Source: Thermohalobaculum sp963721105 (GTDB lineage: Bacteria; Pseudomonadota; Alphaproteobacteria; Rhodobacterales; Rhodobacteraceae). From it: a DNA stretch of 64,000 bases. Below are positions 20,521 through 27,606 of this stretch, piece by piece (the stretch's first letter is position 1; each line of letters starts with the position of its first letter). The notes under the pieces are model-generated. The model saw nothing but the letters and a program-made list of their open reading frames with translations. It made no database searches and had not been told where the DNA came from. Both the position numbers and the translations under genes were made by a program. The stretch spans positions 248,001 to 312,000 of the forward strand of contig CAVRHY010000011.1 of NCBI GenBank assembly GCA_963721105.1. Direction: 5' to 3'.

Positions 20521-21505
20521 CGGCGCCGCGCCGGGCTCCCGGGGCCGGTTCCGCGTCGACCGGCGCCGTCGCGTCGGCCCCGGCCGGGCGGGTCAGCGCC
20601 AGGAAGACCTCCTCGAGATGCGGCTCCTCGGTCGAGAGGTCGGCGATCTCGAGCCCCATCTCCTGTGCCTTGACGATCAGCCGCGGCGCCGAGACAGCCG
20701 AGCGCGAGTAGCTGAGCGCCAGCAGGGTCGGCTCGCGCAGCACCGAGCGGACGCCGTCGATGACGGGCGCGGTCTCGATCGGGCTGGCGAGGCGGAGCAG
20801 CAGCGTCTTGTCATCGAGCCGGCCGAGCAGCACCGAGGTGTCGTCGCAGGCCACCACGTCGCCATGGTTCACGATGGCGATGCGGCCGCACATCTCCTCG
20901 GCCTCCTCCAGGTAATGCGTCGTCAGGATGATGGTCGTGCCGGCCTGGTTCAGCTCGCGGACATACTCCCAGAGCATCTGGCGGAGCTCGATGTCGACGC
21001 CTGCGGTCGGCTCGTCCAGCACCAGAACGGCCGGGCTGTGCACCATCGCCTTGGCGACCAGCAGCCGGCGGCGCATGCCGCCGGAGAGCGACCGGGCATA
21101 GGCGTCGGCCTTGTCGTCCAGGCCGACGCGGCGGAGGATTTCCATGGTGCGGCGCTCGCGCTTGGGCACGCCGTAGAGGCCGGCCTGCACCTCGAGCGCC
21201 TGCGCCGGCGTGAAGAAGGCGTCGAGGTTCAGCTCCTGCGGCACGACGCCGATGGCGGCGCGCGACTGGCGCGGGTTGACGTCCTGGTCGAAGCCCCAGA
21301 TGCGAACGGTGCCCTCGGTCTTGAGGACGAGGCCGGCGAGGATGTTGATGAAGGTCGACTTGCCGGCGCCGTTCGGGCCGAGCAGGCCGAAGATCGACCC
21401 GGCCGGCACGTCGAGGTCGATGCCGTTCAGCGCGCGCTTGGCGTTCGCGCCCTTGCCGCCATAGACCTTGGTCAGGCCGCGGACCTCGATGGCATTGTCG
21501 GGCAT
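20510..21505 (-). CDS. ABC transporter ATP-binding protein (ABC-2 exporter type)
   Basis: 331-residue ATPase of the daunorubicin/NodI-like group. Walker A GLLGPNGAGKST, Q-loop VVPQELNLD, signature LSGGMRRRLLVAKAM, Walker B VLVLDEPTAGVD and switch LTTHYLEEAEEMC are complete. The C-terminal extension of about 100 residues (HLEEVFLALTRPAG) is usual for the group. The ATG at 21505 begins PDNAIEVRGLTKVYG; a longer start at 21628 lacks support. No permease gene is adjacent in the window, so its membrane partner must be elsewhere or lost. It converges on the sulfotransferase-like gene. Confidence 0.9.
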   Translation of the reverse strand: MPDNAIEVRGLTKVYGGKGANAKRALNGIDLDVPAGSIFGLLGPNGAGKSTFINILAGLVLKTEGTVRIWGFDQDVNPRQSRAAIGVVPQELNLDAFFTPAQALEVQAGLYGVPKRERRTMEILRRVGLDDKADAYARSLSGGMRRRLLVAKAMVHSPAVLVLDEPTAGVDIELRQMLWEYVRELNQAGTTIILTTHYLEEAEEMCGRIAIVNHGDVVACDDTSVLLGRLDDKTLLLRLASPIETAPVIDGVRSVLREPTLLALSYSRSAVSAPRLIVKAQEMGLEIADLSTEEPHLEEVFLALTRPAGADATAPVDAEPAPGARRGAVSG

Positions 21506-21664
21506 TCGGCCTCCTGCCGGCGCGTGCGGTGTCGCCGCCAGATGGCGCGGAATGTCGGCCCGGTCAATGTCCGCGGGCGGTGCGGCGTGCGGGCAGGCCG
21601 AGCGGTTGCGTCGCGCGATCGGTCGCAACGCCTTGTGATAAAACGGATTATCCGAGGGGCGGAC

Positions 21665-21688
21665 GGCGGGGTGGAACCCCGCCCTACG
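21665..21688. repeat. REP-like palindrome (TAGGGCGGG family, single arm)
   Basis: GGCGGGGTGGAACCCCGCCC folds on itself and continues TACG. It is the same element as the two arms at 1817-1885. Lies downstream of the ThDP decarboxylase operon. Confidence 0.7.
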
Positions 21689-21696
21689 TGGTCATG

Positions 21697-21722
21697 GATG
21701 CCCCCATGCATTCGGGGGCATC
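21697..21722. terminator. GC-rich hairpin after the ThDP decarboxylase operon
   Basis: Arms GATGCCCCC and GGGGGCATC (9 bp) close an 8-base loop, 9 bases beyond the operon's last stop. There is no T-tract, so it is a stabilising or Rho-type end rather than a standard intrinsic terminator. Confidence 0.4.
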
Positions 21723-21730
21723 GGGTGACG

Positions 21731-22306
21731 TCAGGCGCGGGCGGCGGCGGTCCGGAAGCGGTGGGCGATGATCGTGCCCTCCTTCTCGGGCAGCAGCAGC
21801 TTGTGGTCGCCGAGCGCGATCTTGGCGACCGCGAAGACGGGGCCGGGCTCGGCGAAGAGGAACCGGGCGAGCTCGTCCACCTGGTCCATCCGCGTGACCG
21901 TCATCGTCGCCTTGAAGCCGCACGCCTGCGCCATGGCGGTCAGGTCCAGCGTCTGCGTCAGGCCGGGCTGGCGGCCGGTCTCGCCGAAATGCTCGTTGTC
22001 GAGGACGAGGACCGAGAGGTTCTCCGGCCGCTCGGCGCCGACGACGGCCAGCGAGCCGAGGCCCATCATCATCTCGCCGTCGCCGGTCATGCAGCAGACG
22101 CGGCGCGACGGCCGGGCGATCGCGACGCCCAGCGCCGTCGAGAGCGCCAGCCCCATGCCGCCCCAGGAATAGAGGTAGTCGTCGGAATCGCCGGCGGCGA
22201 AGCAGTCCCAGGTCGGGCTGCCGAGGCCGGGGACGACGAGCGCGCCGTCGCGCTTTGCCAGCAGGGCGGCGGTGAACTCGCGCCGGTCGAGATAGTTGCC
22301 GGTCAT
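21731..22306 (-). CDS. Thiamine-diphosphate decarboxylase beta subunit (sulfopyruvate/phosphonopyruvate decarboxylase-like)
   Basis: 191-residue C-terminal-type ThDP domain. The cofactor motif is TGDGEMMMGLGSLAVVGAER followed by LDNEHFGETG (GDG...N, the Mg-diphosphate site). The neighbouring gene supplies the pyrimidine-binding domain, so the two form one enzyme split into subunits, as in sulfopyruvate decarboxylase ComDE. Its ATG overlaps the alpha-subunit stop (ATGA), a sign of coupled translation. The substrate may be sulfopyruvate, phosphonopyruvate or another 2-oxo acid; no other coenzyme M or phosphonate gene is nearby. Confidence 0.8.
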   Translation of the reverse strand: MTGNYLDRREFTAALLAKRDGALVVPGLGSPTWDCFAAGDSDDYLYSWGGMGLALSTALGVAIARPSRRVCCMTGDGEMMMGLGSLAVVGAERPENLSVLVLDNEHFGETGRQPGLTQTLDLTAMAQACGFKATMTVTRMDQVDELARFLFAEPGPVFAVAKIALGDHKLLLPEKEGTIIAHRFRTAAARA

Positions 22307-22824
22307 CGCCCGAACCCCTTTGCCCCGATTATGCGCTGGCTGACCAGCACGGCGCAGGAAAACCCGCCGTTGAAGGCCAGGTCGGCCGCGGCGGAGAAGG
22401 TCTCTCCGACCTCCTCGGCCCGGTCGACCGGGAAGCACCGGACGCCGACCGCCTCGAAGACGGGGCGCGTGCCCATGCCCATCTGCACCTGCCACGGGTT
22501 GAACTCGCCCCACTGGCCGCGCATCGTCACCAGCATCAGGCAGGGCGCGTTCATGATGGCGGGCAGGCCCAGCGCGTTGATCGTGTTGCCGACGCCCGAG
22601 GACTGCATCGCGAGCATGCCGCGCTTGCCGCCGAGCCAGAGGCCGGTCGTGATGCCGATGCCCTCCTCCTCGGTCGTCAGCGTGACGACGCGGACGCCGG
22701 AGCCGTCCTCGCGGCAGAGCTTGAGCAGCCGGGTCAGGCCGCCATCGGGGATCGTGGCGACGGTCTCGATCTCGCGCGCGTTCATGGCGGCCAGAACATC
22801 CGTCGACCAGTCGTGTTGCGTCAT
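22303..22824 (-). CDS. Thiamine-diphosphate decarboxylase alpha subunit (sulfopyruvate decarboxylase-like)
   Basis: 173-residue N-terminal-type ThDP domain. TTEEEGIGITTGLWLGGKRG contains the Glu that activates the cofactor pyrimidine ring, and MQSSGVGNTINALGLPAIMN is the usual helix-loop. Length and order match the alpha subunit of sulfopyruvate/phosphonopyruvate decarboxylases. ATG 22824 has GGAGG a few bases upstream. Together with the beta gene (4-base overlap) it makes a two-gene unit with no obvious pathway partner. Confidence 0.8.
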   Translation of the reverse strand: MTQHDWSTDVLAAMNAREIETVATIPDGGLTRLLKLCREDGSGVRVVTLTTEEEGIGITTGLWLGGKRGMLAMQSSGVGNTINALGLPAIMNAPCLMLVTMRGQWGEFNPWQVQMGMGTRPVFEAVGVRCFPVDRAEEVGETFSAAADLAFNGGFSCAVLVSQRIIGAKGFGR

Positions 22825-22911
22825 GCACCGCCTCCTGAACCGGCGGCGACCCTAGAGCGGCGCACCGCGTGCCGGCAAGCGGGGCCGGCGGCTATCAGAT
22901 GGAGGATGAGG

Positions 22912-23829
22912 TCAGCGGTCGAAGGTGGCGGGATCGGTCAGCGCGTCCGCCGGCACGACCCAGACCGTCCCCGGAAAGGGCGGCCTGTCGTTGACGTAGG
23001 AGCCGGTGATGGCGGCCTGCCCTTGCGGGCCGAAGGCGATGTTGGTGGTGTATGGCGCCGGCAGCACGGCGTCGCCGACCAGGCCCTCGCCCTCGCGCCA
23101 GCCATGGATGCGGCCGGCGCCGTACTCGGCGACCCAGAGGGTGCCGTCCGGGGCGATGTCCAGCCCGTCGGGGCCGGCCTCGGGGTAGGCGGGGCGCGGG
23201 ATGCCGAGAGCGGCGAAGTCGAGCAGGATCGTCGGCACGCCGAGGCCGGCGGCGGTCAGCGGAAACGAGAGGACCCGGCGGGCGAGGTGCTCGTCGACCA
23301 GCAGGCGGTGGTTGGCGTCATCGACCAGCACGCCGTTGCCGTAGGCGAGGCCGGTGACGTGGCGCGTCAGCGTGCCGTCGGGCGCGAGATGATAGAGCGC
23401 GCCCTCGGCCGGGGCCTTTGCCCAGAAGGTGCCGGGGTCCGAGAACCAGACACCGCCCTCGCCGTCGGCGCTGGCGTCGTTCGGGTCGCGGAGGGCGTGC
23501 CCCTCGGCGTCCCCGGAGATCTCGCCGAGCGCGTGGCCGGCGGCGTCAAGCCGCACCAGCTTGCCGGCGAGGTGGCAGAGGACGAGGACTTCGTTCCGGC
23601 GATAGCGGGCCAGCGCGGTCGGGCCGCAGCCCCGCTGGTGGAAGAAGGTGCGCGGCTCTCCCTCGCCCGGCCAGGTCCTGACGGCATCGGCGCCCATCTC
23701 GGCCCAGTAGAGCGTCCCGTCGATCCAGATCGGGCCCTCCGGGTAGCTGGCGTCGAACTGCTCGGCCCGCGCCGGCAGGGCGGCGAGCGTGGCGAGCACC
23801 AGGGCCGCGATCAGGCGCATGTCAGGCAT
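22912..23829 (-). CDS. SMP-30/gluconolactonase-like beta-propeller protein, exported
   Basis: 305 residues. The N-terminus MRLIAALVLATLAALPARAE is a Sec signal peptide with Ala-x-Ala cleavage, so the protein is periplasmic. The rest shows propeller blades: YPEGPIWIDGTLYWAEMGAD, LRDPNDASADGEGGVWFSD, VTGLAYGNGVLVDD and GPDGLDIAPDGTLWVAEYG, the metal-binding Glu, Asn and Asp positions of SMP-30 lactonases. It overlaps the end of the upstream membrane gene (ATG at 23829 or 23820), so it is in the same operon as the split spermidine-synthase-like pair. A lactonase role is plausible but unproven. Confidence 0.8.
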   Translation of the reverse strand: MPDMRLIAALVLATLAALPARAEQFDASYPEGPIWIDGTLYWAEMGADAVRTWPGEGEPRTFFHQRGCGPTALARYRRNEVLVLCHLAGKLVRLDAAGHALGEISGDAEGHALRDPNDASADGEGGVWFSDPGTFWAKAPAEGALYHLAPDGTLTRHVTGLAYGNGVLVDDANHRLLVDEHLARRVLSFPLTAAGLGVPTILLDFAALGIPRPAYPEAGPDGLDIAPDGTLWVAEYGAGRIHGWREGEGLVGDAVLPAPYTTNIAFGPQGQAAITGSYVNDRPPFPGTVWVVPADALTDPATFDR

Positions 23830-24484
23830 CCCGCATGGCGCGGCCGATCGCCATCAGGACCAGCGCCATGACGGCCGTGATCGCGGCGAAGACCCAGGTG
23901 ATGGCGCTGGAGCCAATGGCCGGAATCAGCACGAAGGTCGTCGCCAGCGTGCCGATGATGTTGCCCGAGGTCGAGATGCCGTAGACGGCGCCGGTCTGCC
24001 GGCCGCTGGTGTGCGTCGCCACCAGCAGCAGGCGGACGGCGAAGGGCGAGAAGCAGGCAATCAGCGTCAGCGGCACGAAGATCAGGATGAAGGCCGAGGT
24101 CGTCACCCCGAGCGCGATGCCGACCGGGCCGAAGCCGAACGCCTCGCCGACGCCCATCAGGAGGTCGGGCGTCTCGATCCCCAGCACGTCGCGCGCGTTC
24201 TGCGGGTCGACGGCGAAGGGGATCGCGGCCATCCAGAGCGCCGCCAGCAGCACCAGCACGCCCAGCAGCCCGGCGGTCGGGCGCCTGTCGACCAGCGCGC
24301 CGCCGAGGAAATATCCCATCATCAGTGCAAACAGCGTCACCGAGATCAGCGCCGCCCAAGTGTAGATGCCCGAGCCGAAATACGGGTTCAGATACCGGCT
24401 GCCCAGCATCTCGAACCCCATCAGCACGAAGCCGAGAACGAACCCGGTGCCATACATGCTGATGCGAAAGGCGCCCTCGGACAT
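23822..24484 (-). CDS. Multi-pass membrane protein resembling the membrane half of fused MFS/spermidine-synthase proteins
   Basis: 220 residues with about six hydrophobic segments: FVLGFVLMGFEMLGSRYLNP opens it and is the hallmark of the membrane half of fused transporter/spermidine-synthase proteins; STSGNIIGTLATTFVLIPAI closes it. In fused relatives this half precedes a spermidine-synthase-like domain in one chain; here the methyltransferase-like half is the separate gene just upstream (one-base TGATG overlap). Function of the membrane half is not known. Probably inner membrane. Confidence 0.75.
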   Translation of the reverse strand: MSEGAFRISMYGTGFVLGFVLMGFEMLGSRYLNPYFGSGIYTWAALISVTLFALMMGYFLGGALVDRRPTAGLLGVLVLLAALWMAAIPFAVDPQNARDVLGIETPDLLMGVGEAFGFGPVGIALGVTTSAFILIFVPLTLIACFSPFAVRLLLVATHTSGRQTGAVYGISTSGNIIGTLATTFVLIPAIGSSAITWVFAAITAVMALVLMAIGRAMRDA

Positions 24485-25455
24485 CAGTTGCCGGCCGGCT
24501 GGGCGATATCCTCGATGCCCTCGTTGTGGCGCTCGATAGACTTCAGCATCTCGACGGGTGCGAAGTCGTCGACCAGCGGCTCGGCGTCCGGCGACTTCGT
24601 GAGCACGTGACGCTCGGCCACGAGATCGGGCAGCGGGTACTTGAAGTCGTGCGCCGCCTGCAGCGCCTGCGCCTGCGCCAGCAGTTCCGCCTGCTCGCGG
24701 CGCGGGCCGTCATAGGCGACGGCGACGACGTTGCCGCCCGAGGGGTAGAGGTCGAGATTGTCGAAGACGCTGGCCAGCGTCGCCACGGCCGAGTCGAAGA
24801 GCATGGTCGTCGGCTCGATGTTCTGCGCCAGCACGCCGCCGTCGGCCAGCCGGCGCTTCGCGGTGATGTAGAACTCGCGCGTCAGCATGTGGAAGGGCAC
24901 GAAGGGGCCGCGATAAGCATCGACCATGATGACGTCGTAGCGGTCCTCGGAGCGCATCAGGTAGATGCGGCCGTCGGACTCCTCGACCGAGAGGTGATCG
25001 TTCGGCGTGACGTCGAAATATTTCTCGGCCAGCGCGATCACGTCCGGGTCGAGCTCGATCGAGCGCACCGTCGCCTCGGGCACGAAGTCGTTCAGGTAGG
25101 ACGCCGTCCGTCCGCCGCCGAGGCCGATCTCGAGCACCGAGCCGAGCTTTGGCGGATAGGCCAGCGCCGCCGTCAGGTAGCGCGTGTAGGTGACGGGAAG
25201 GGCGGCGGGATCGGTGGTGTCGTAGACCGACTCGGTCCAGAACCTCTCGTTCTTGCCGAACTGCATGGTGACGAAGTCGCCCTGCCGGTGGACGTAGATA
25301 TTGTTGTAGAGCGACTCGCGGCTTTCCAGCAGGTCGCCCTGGGCGAGCGCGCCGCTACCCGAAAGCCCGAGGGAAACCCCGGACGAGAGAATGACGGCGG
25401 TCAGCAGTCCGGTGCCGCCGAGGCGGGGGGGCAGACGCATTCTTCGCCTTTCCAT
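24484..25455 (-). CDS. Spermidine synthase-like (fused-type) protein with export/anchor sequence
   Basis: 323 residues. The N-terminus has a hydrophobic segment (LLTAVILSSGVSLGLSGSGA) resembling a signal or anchor, then the spermidine-synthase fold: ESLYNNIYVHRQGDFVTMQF, VLEIGLGGGRTASYLND (SAM-type glycine loop), SIELDPDVIALAEKYF and DVIMVDAYRGPFVPFHML with the DAY/F motif in place of the polyamine-synthase aspartates. Relatives of the fused family are probably not true spermidine synthases. It heads a three-gene operon (this, membrane partner, SMP-30-like). Confidence 0.78.
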   Translation of the reverse strand: MERRRMRLPPRLGGTGLLTAVILSSGVSLGLSGSGALAQGDLLESRESLYNNIYVHRQGDFVTMQFGKNERFWTESVYDTTDPAALPVTYTRYLTAALAYPPKLGSVLEIGLGGGRTASYLNDFVPEATVRSIELDPDVIALAEKYFDVTPNDHLSVEESDGRIYLMRSEDRYDVIMVDAYRGPFVPFHMLTREFYITAKRRLADGGVLAQNIEPTTMLFDSAVATLASVFDNLDLYPSGGNVVAVAYDGPRREQAELLAQAQALQAAHDFKYPLPDLVAERHVLTKSPDAEPLVDDFAPVEMLKSIERHNEGIEDIAQPAGN

Positions 25456-25668
25456 GACGCGGGTCCATGACGCGGGTCCGCGGCGGGATCGCGCCGGGGT
25501 CGCGGGCGCATATAGACCGTCCTTCGGGCCAAGACAAAGGGGGGCGCCGCGCCGCCGGACACGGGTGGCCCCCCGCCGCGCGACGGGGGGTGGGCCTCCA
25601 TGGGGGCTGTCGCGGGGTTTTGCCGAATGCGATTTGCCGCCGCGCGGTCATGGGCTAGGTTCGCCCGC

Positions 25669-27606
25669 ATGAGTGAGCGTTCCTGCCGAATTGGCCGCCC
25701 TGGCCGCGCCTTCGTCGTTTCAGTGGTCCTCGCGCTCGCCGGATGCGGCAGCAGCGCCCCCGAGCTCTCGGGGGCCGATTTCGCGATGCCCGAGACGGCG
25801 GTCCTGTACGATATCGACCTGCAGGGCATGCCGTCCGAGGAGATGGCGACGCTGGCCGAGGAGTCGCTGACCGTCTACCGCTACCAGGACCGCGGCGCGA
25901 GCAGCCTGGCGCTGCTGAGGCGACGCGCCGAGAACGACAGGGACACGATCAAGCAGATCCTGAAGTCGAACGGCTACTACAAGGGCAGCGCCGAGATCGC
26001 CGTCGACGAGATTCCCGAGGCTGATTACGTCGACCAGATCGGCTGGCAATTCCCGTCGTTCTCGGATCTGGCGTTCTGGAAGAAGAACGCGACCCCGGGC
26101 GTCGAGGACGTCGCCAAGACCTATGCGCGGGTCGTCATCAAGGTCGATCCGGGCACGCAGTTCACCCTGACGCGGCACGATTTCGCCCTCATCGACCCGG
26201 AATCGGGTGCATCCGTCCCCTCGCCGGCCAGCCTGGGGTCGCCGGTCGGCGGCGCGGCCTATGCGGCGCCGATCGTCGGCGCCGAGGCGGCGGCAAAGGA
26301 GCTGTTGCGATCGGACGGCTATCCCTACGCCGACACCGTCGACCGCGACGCCGTCGCCGACCTGGCCAATGCCACGCTGGAGGTCAATTCGCAGCTTTTC
26401 AGCGGCCCCGCCACTCTCTACGGCCCGGTCGTGTTCACCGGGCTGAAGGACGTGAAGGAGAGCTATCTCCGGACCTACATCCCCTGGCAGCCGGGCGAGC
26501 TGGTCGACCGGGACATGATCCGCAAGTTCACCCGCGACCTGCTGGCGACCGACCTGTTCGACACCGCGGTGGTGACGCTGCCCAGCGACGCCCCCGAGGT
26601 CGACGGCCCCGTGGCGGTGCCGATCACGGTCGAGGCCGAGGAGCGGCCGTTCCGCACCGTCTCGGCGGGCGCCGAGTACTCCACCGACACGGGGCCGGGT
26701 GCCACCGCGGGTTTCGAGCACCGCAACCTCTGGGGCGCGAACGAGACGCTGACCACGGGCGCCCAGCTCGCGGTCACGACCCAGTCTCTCAACGTCGCCT
26801 ATCGCGAGCCGCAGTTCAGGCGCCCCGGCGAGGACCTGGTCAGCACCCTGGAGCTGATCCACGACGAGGACGACGCCTTCGACGAGACCCGCGCGACCCT
26901 GACCGGCGGTATCGAGTACGAGCTGACGGACCAGTGGAAGATCGGCTATGGCGGGCTGGTCGAGGCCAGCCGCATCTCGGATACCGGGCCCGACAGCGTG
27001 TCGTACCTGGCGGGCATCCCGACATTCGTCGCCTATGACGGCACCGACGACCTGCTGAACCCGACCAAGGGTGCCCGCGCCCGGCTGGAGCTGACGCCCT
27101 TTGCCGGCATCTTCGCGTCGTCGTTCACCGACTTCTTCACGGCCGACTTGCAGGCATCGACCTACTGGGACATCACGGGAGAGAAGGACTATGTCCTGGC
27201 CGGCCGCGTCCGCGTCGCCTCGATCCTGTCCGACAGCCTGAGCGATGTGCCGAAGAACCAGCGGCTCTACGCGGGCGGCGGCGGCTCGGTGCGCGGTTAT
27301 GCGCGGCGGTTCGTCGGGCCGCTTGATGCGCAGGGAGACCCGGTCGGCGGGCGCTCGGCGCTGGAACTGAGTACCGAGCTGCGCGCCAAGCTCTACGGCG
27401 ATCTCGGCGGCGTCGTCTTCGTCGATGCCGGCGAGGTCGACAGCGACAGTCTGCCCGACGTGCGGCAACTGCGCTTCGCCGCGGGCTTCGGCATCCGCTA
27501 CTACTCGCCGGCCGGGCCGATCCGGCTCGACATCGCGTTCCCGATCGACGCGCGCCCGGTCGATGACCCCTTCCAGCTGTATTTCTCGATCGGGCAGGCT
27601 TTCTGA
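25669..27606 (+). CDS. tamA: Outer-membrane translocation and assembly protein TamA (BamA/Omp85 superfamily)
   Basis: 645 residues. POTRA-type repeats follow the signal region (for example IKQILKSNGYYKGSAEI, and FTGLKDVKESYLRTYIPWQP), then a 16-stranded-type barrel with FRTVSAGAEYSTDTGPGATA, the LYAGGGGSVRGYARR conserved VRGY loop, and FGIRYYSPAGPIRLDIAFPI ending in Phe, the signal for outer-membrane insertion. TamA works with TamB, the next gene (TGATG overlap), to move lipids or barrel proteins to the outer membrane. Residues 21-26 read LALAGC, a lipobox, which is unexpected for TamA. ATG 25669 is preferred over the upstream frame. Confidence 0.9.
   Translation: MSERSCRIGRPGRAFVVSVVLALAGCGSSAPELSGADFAMPETAVLYDIDLQGMPSEEMATLAEESLTVYRYQDRGASSLALLRRRAENDRDTIKQILKSNGYYKGSAEIAVDEIPEADYVDQIGWQFPSFSDLAFWKKNATPGVEDVAKTYARVVIKVDPGTQFTLTRHDFALIDPESGASVPSPASLGSPVGGAAYAAPIVGAEAAAKELLRSDGYPYADTVDRDAVADLANATLEVNSQLFSGPATLYGPVVFTGLKDVKESYLRTYIPWQPGELVDRDMIRKFTRDLLATDLFDTAVVTLPSDAPEVDGPVAVPITVEAEERPFRTVSAGAEYSTDTGPGATAGFEHRNLWGANETLTTGAQLAVTTQSLNVAYREPQFRRPGEDLVSTLELIHDEDDAFDETRATLTGGIEYELTDQWKIGYGGLVEASRISDTGPDSVSYLAGIPTFVAYDGTDDLLNPTKGARARLELTPFAGIFASSFTDFFTADLQASTYWDITGEKDYVLAGRVRVASILSDSLSDVPKNQRLYAGGGGSVRGYARRFVGPLDAQGDPVGGRSALELSTELRAKLYGDLGGVVFVDAGEVDSDSLPDVRQLRFAAGFGIRYYSPAGPIRLDIAFPIDARPVDDPFQLYFSIGQAF

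Larger units (their letters stand above)
21506..21730. other. Intergenic region with REP-like arm and GC hairpin
   Basis: Between the ABC ATPase (minus) and the decarboxylase beta gene (minus). It contains one GGCGGGGTGGAACCCCGCCC palindrome at 21665-21684 and a hairpin with 9-base arms at 21697-21722. No gene is supported. Confidence 0.55.
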
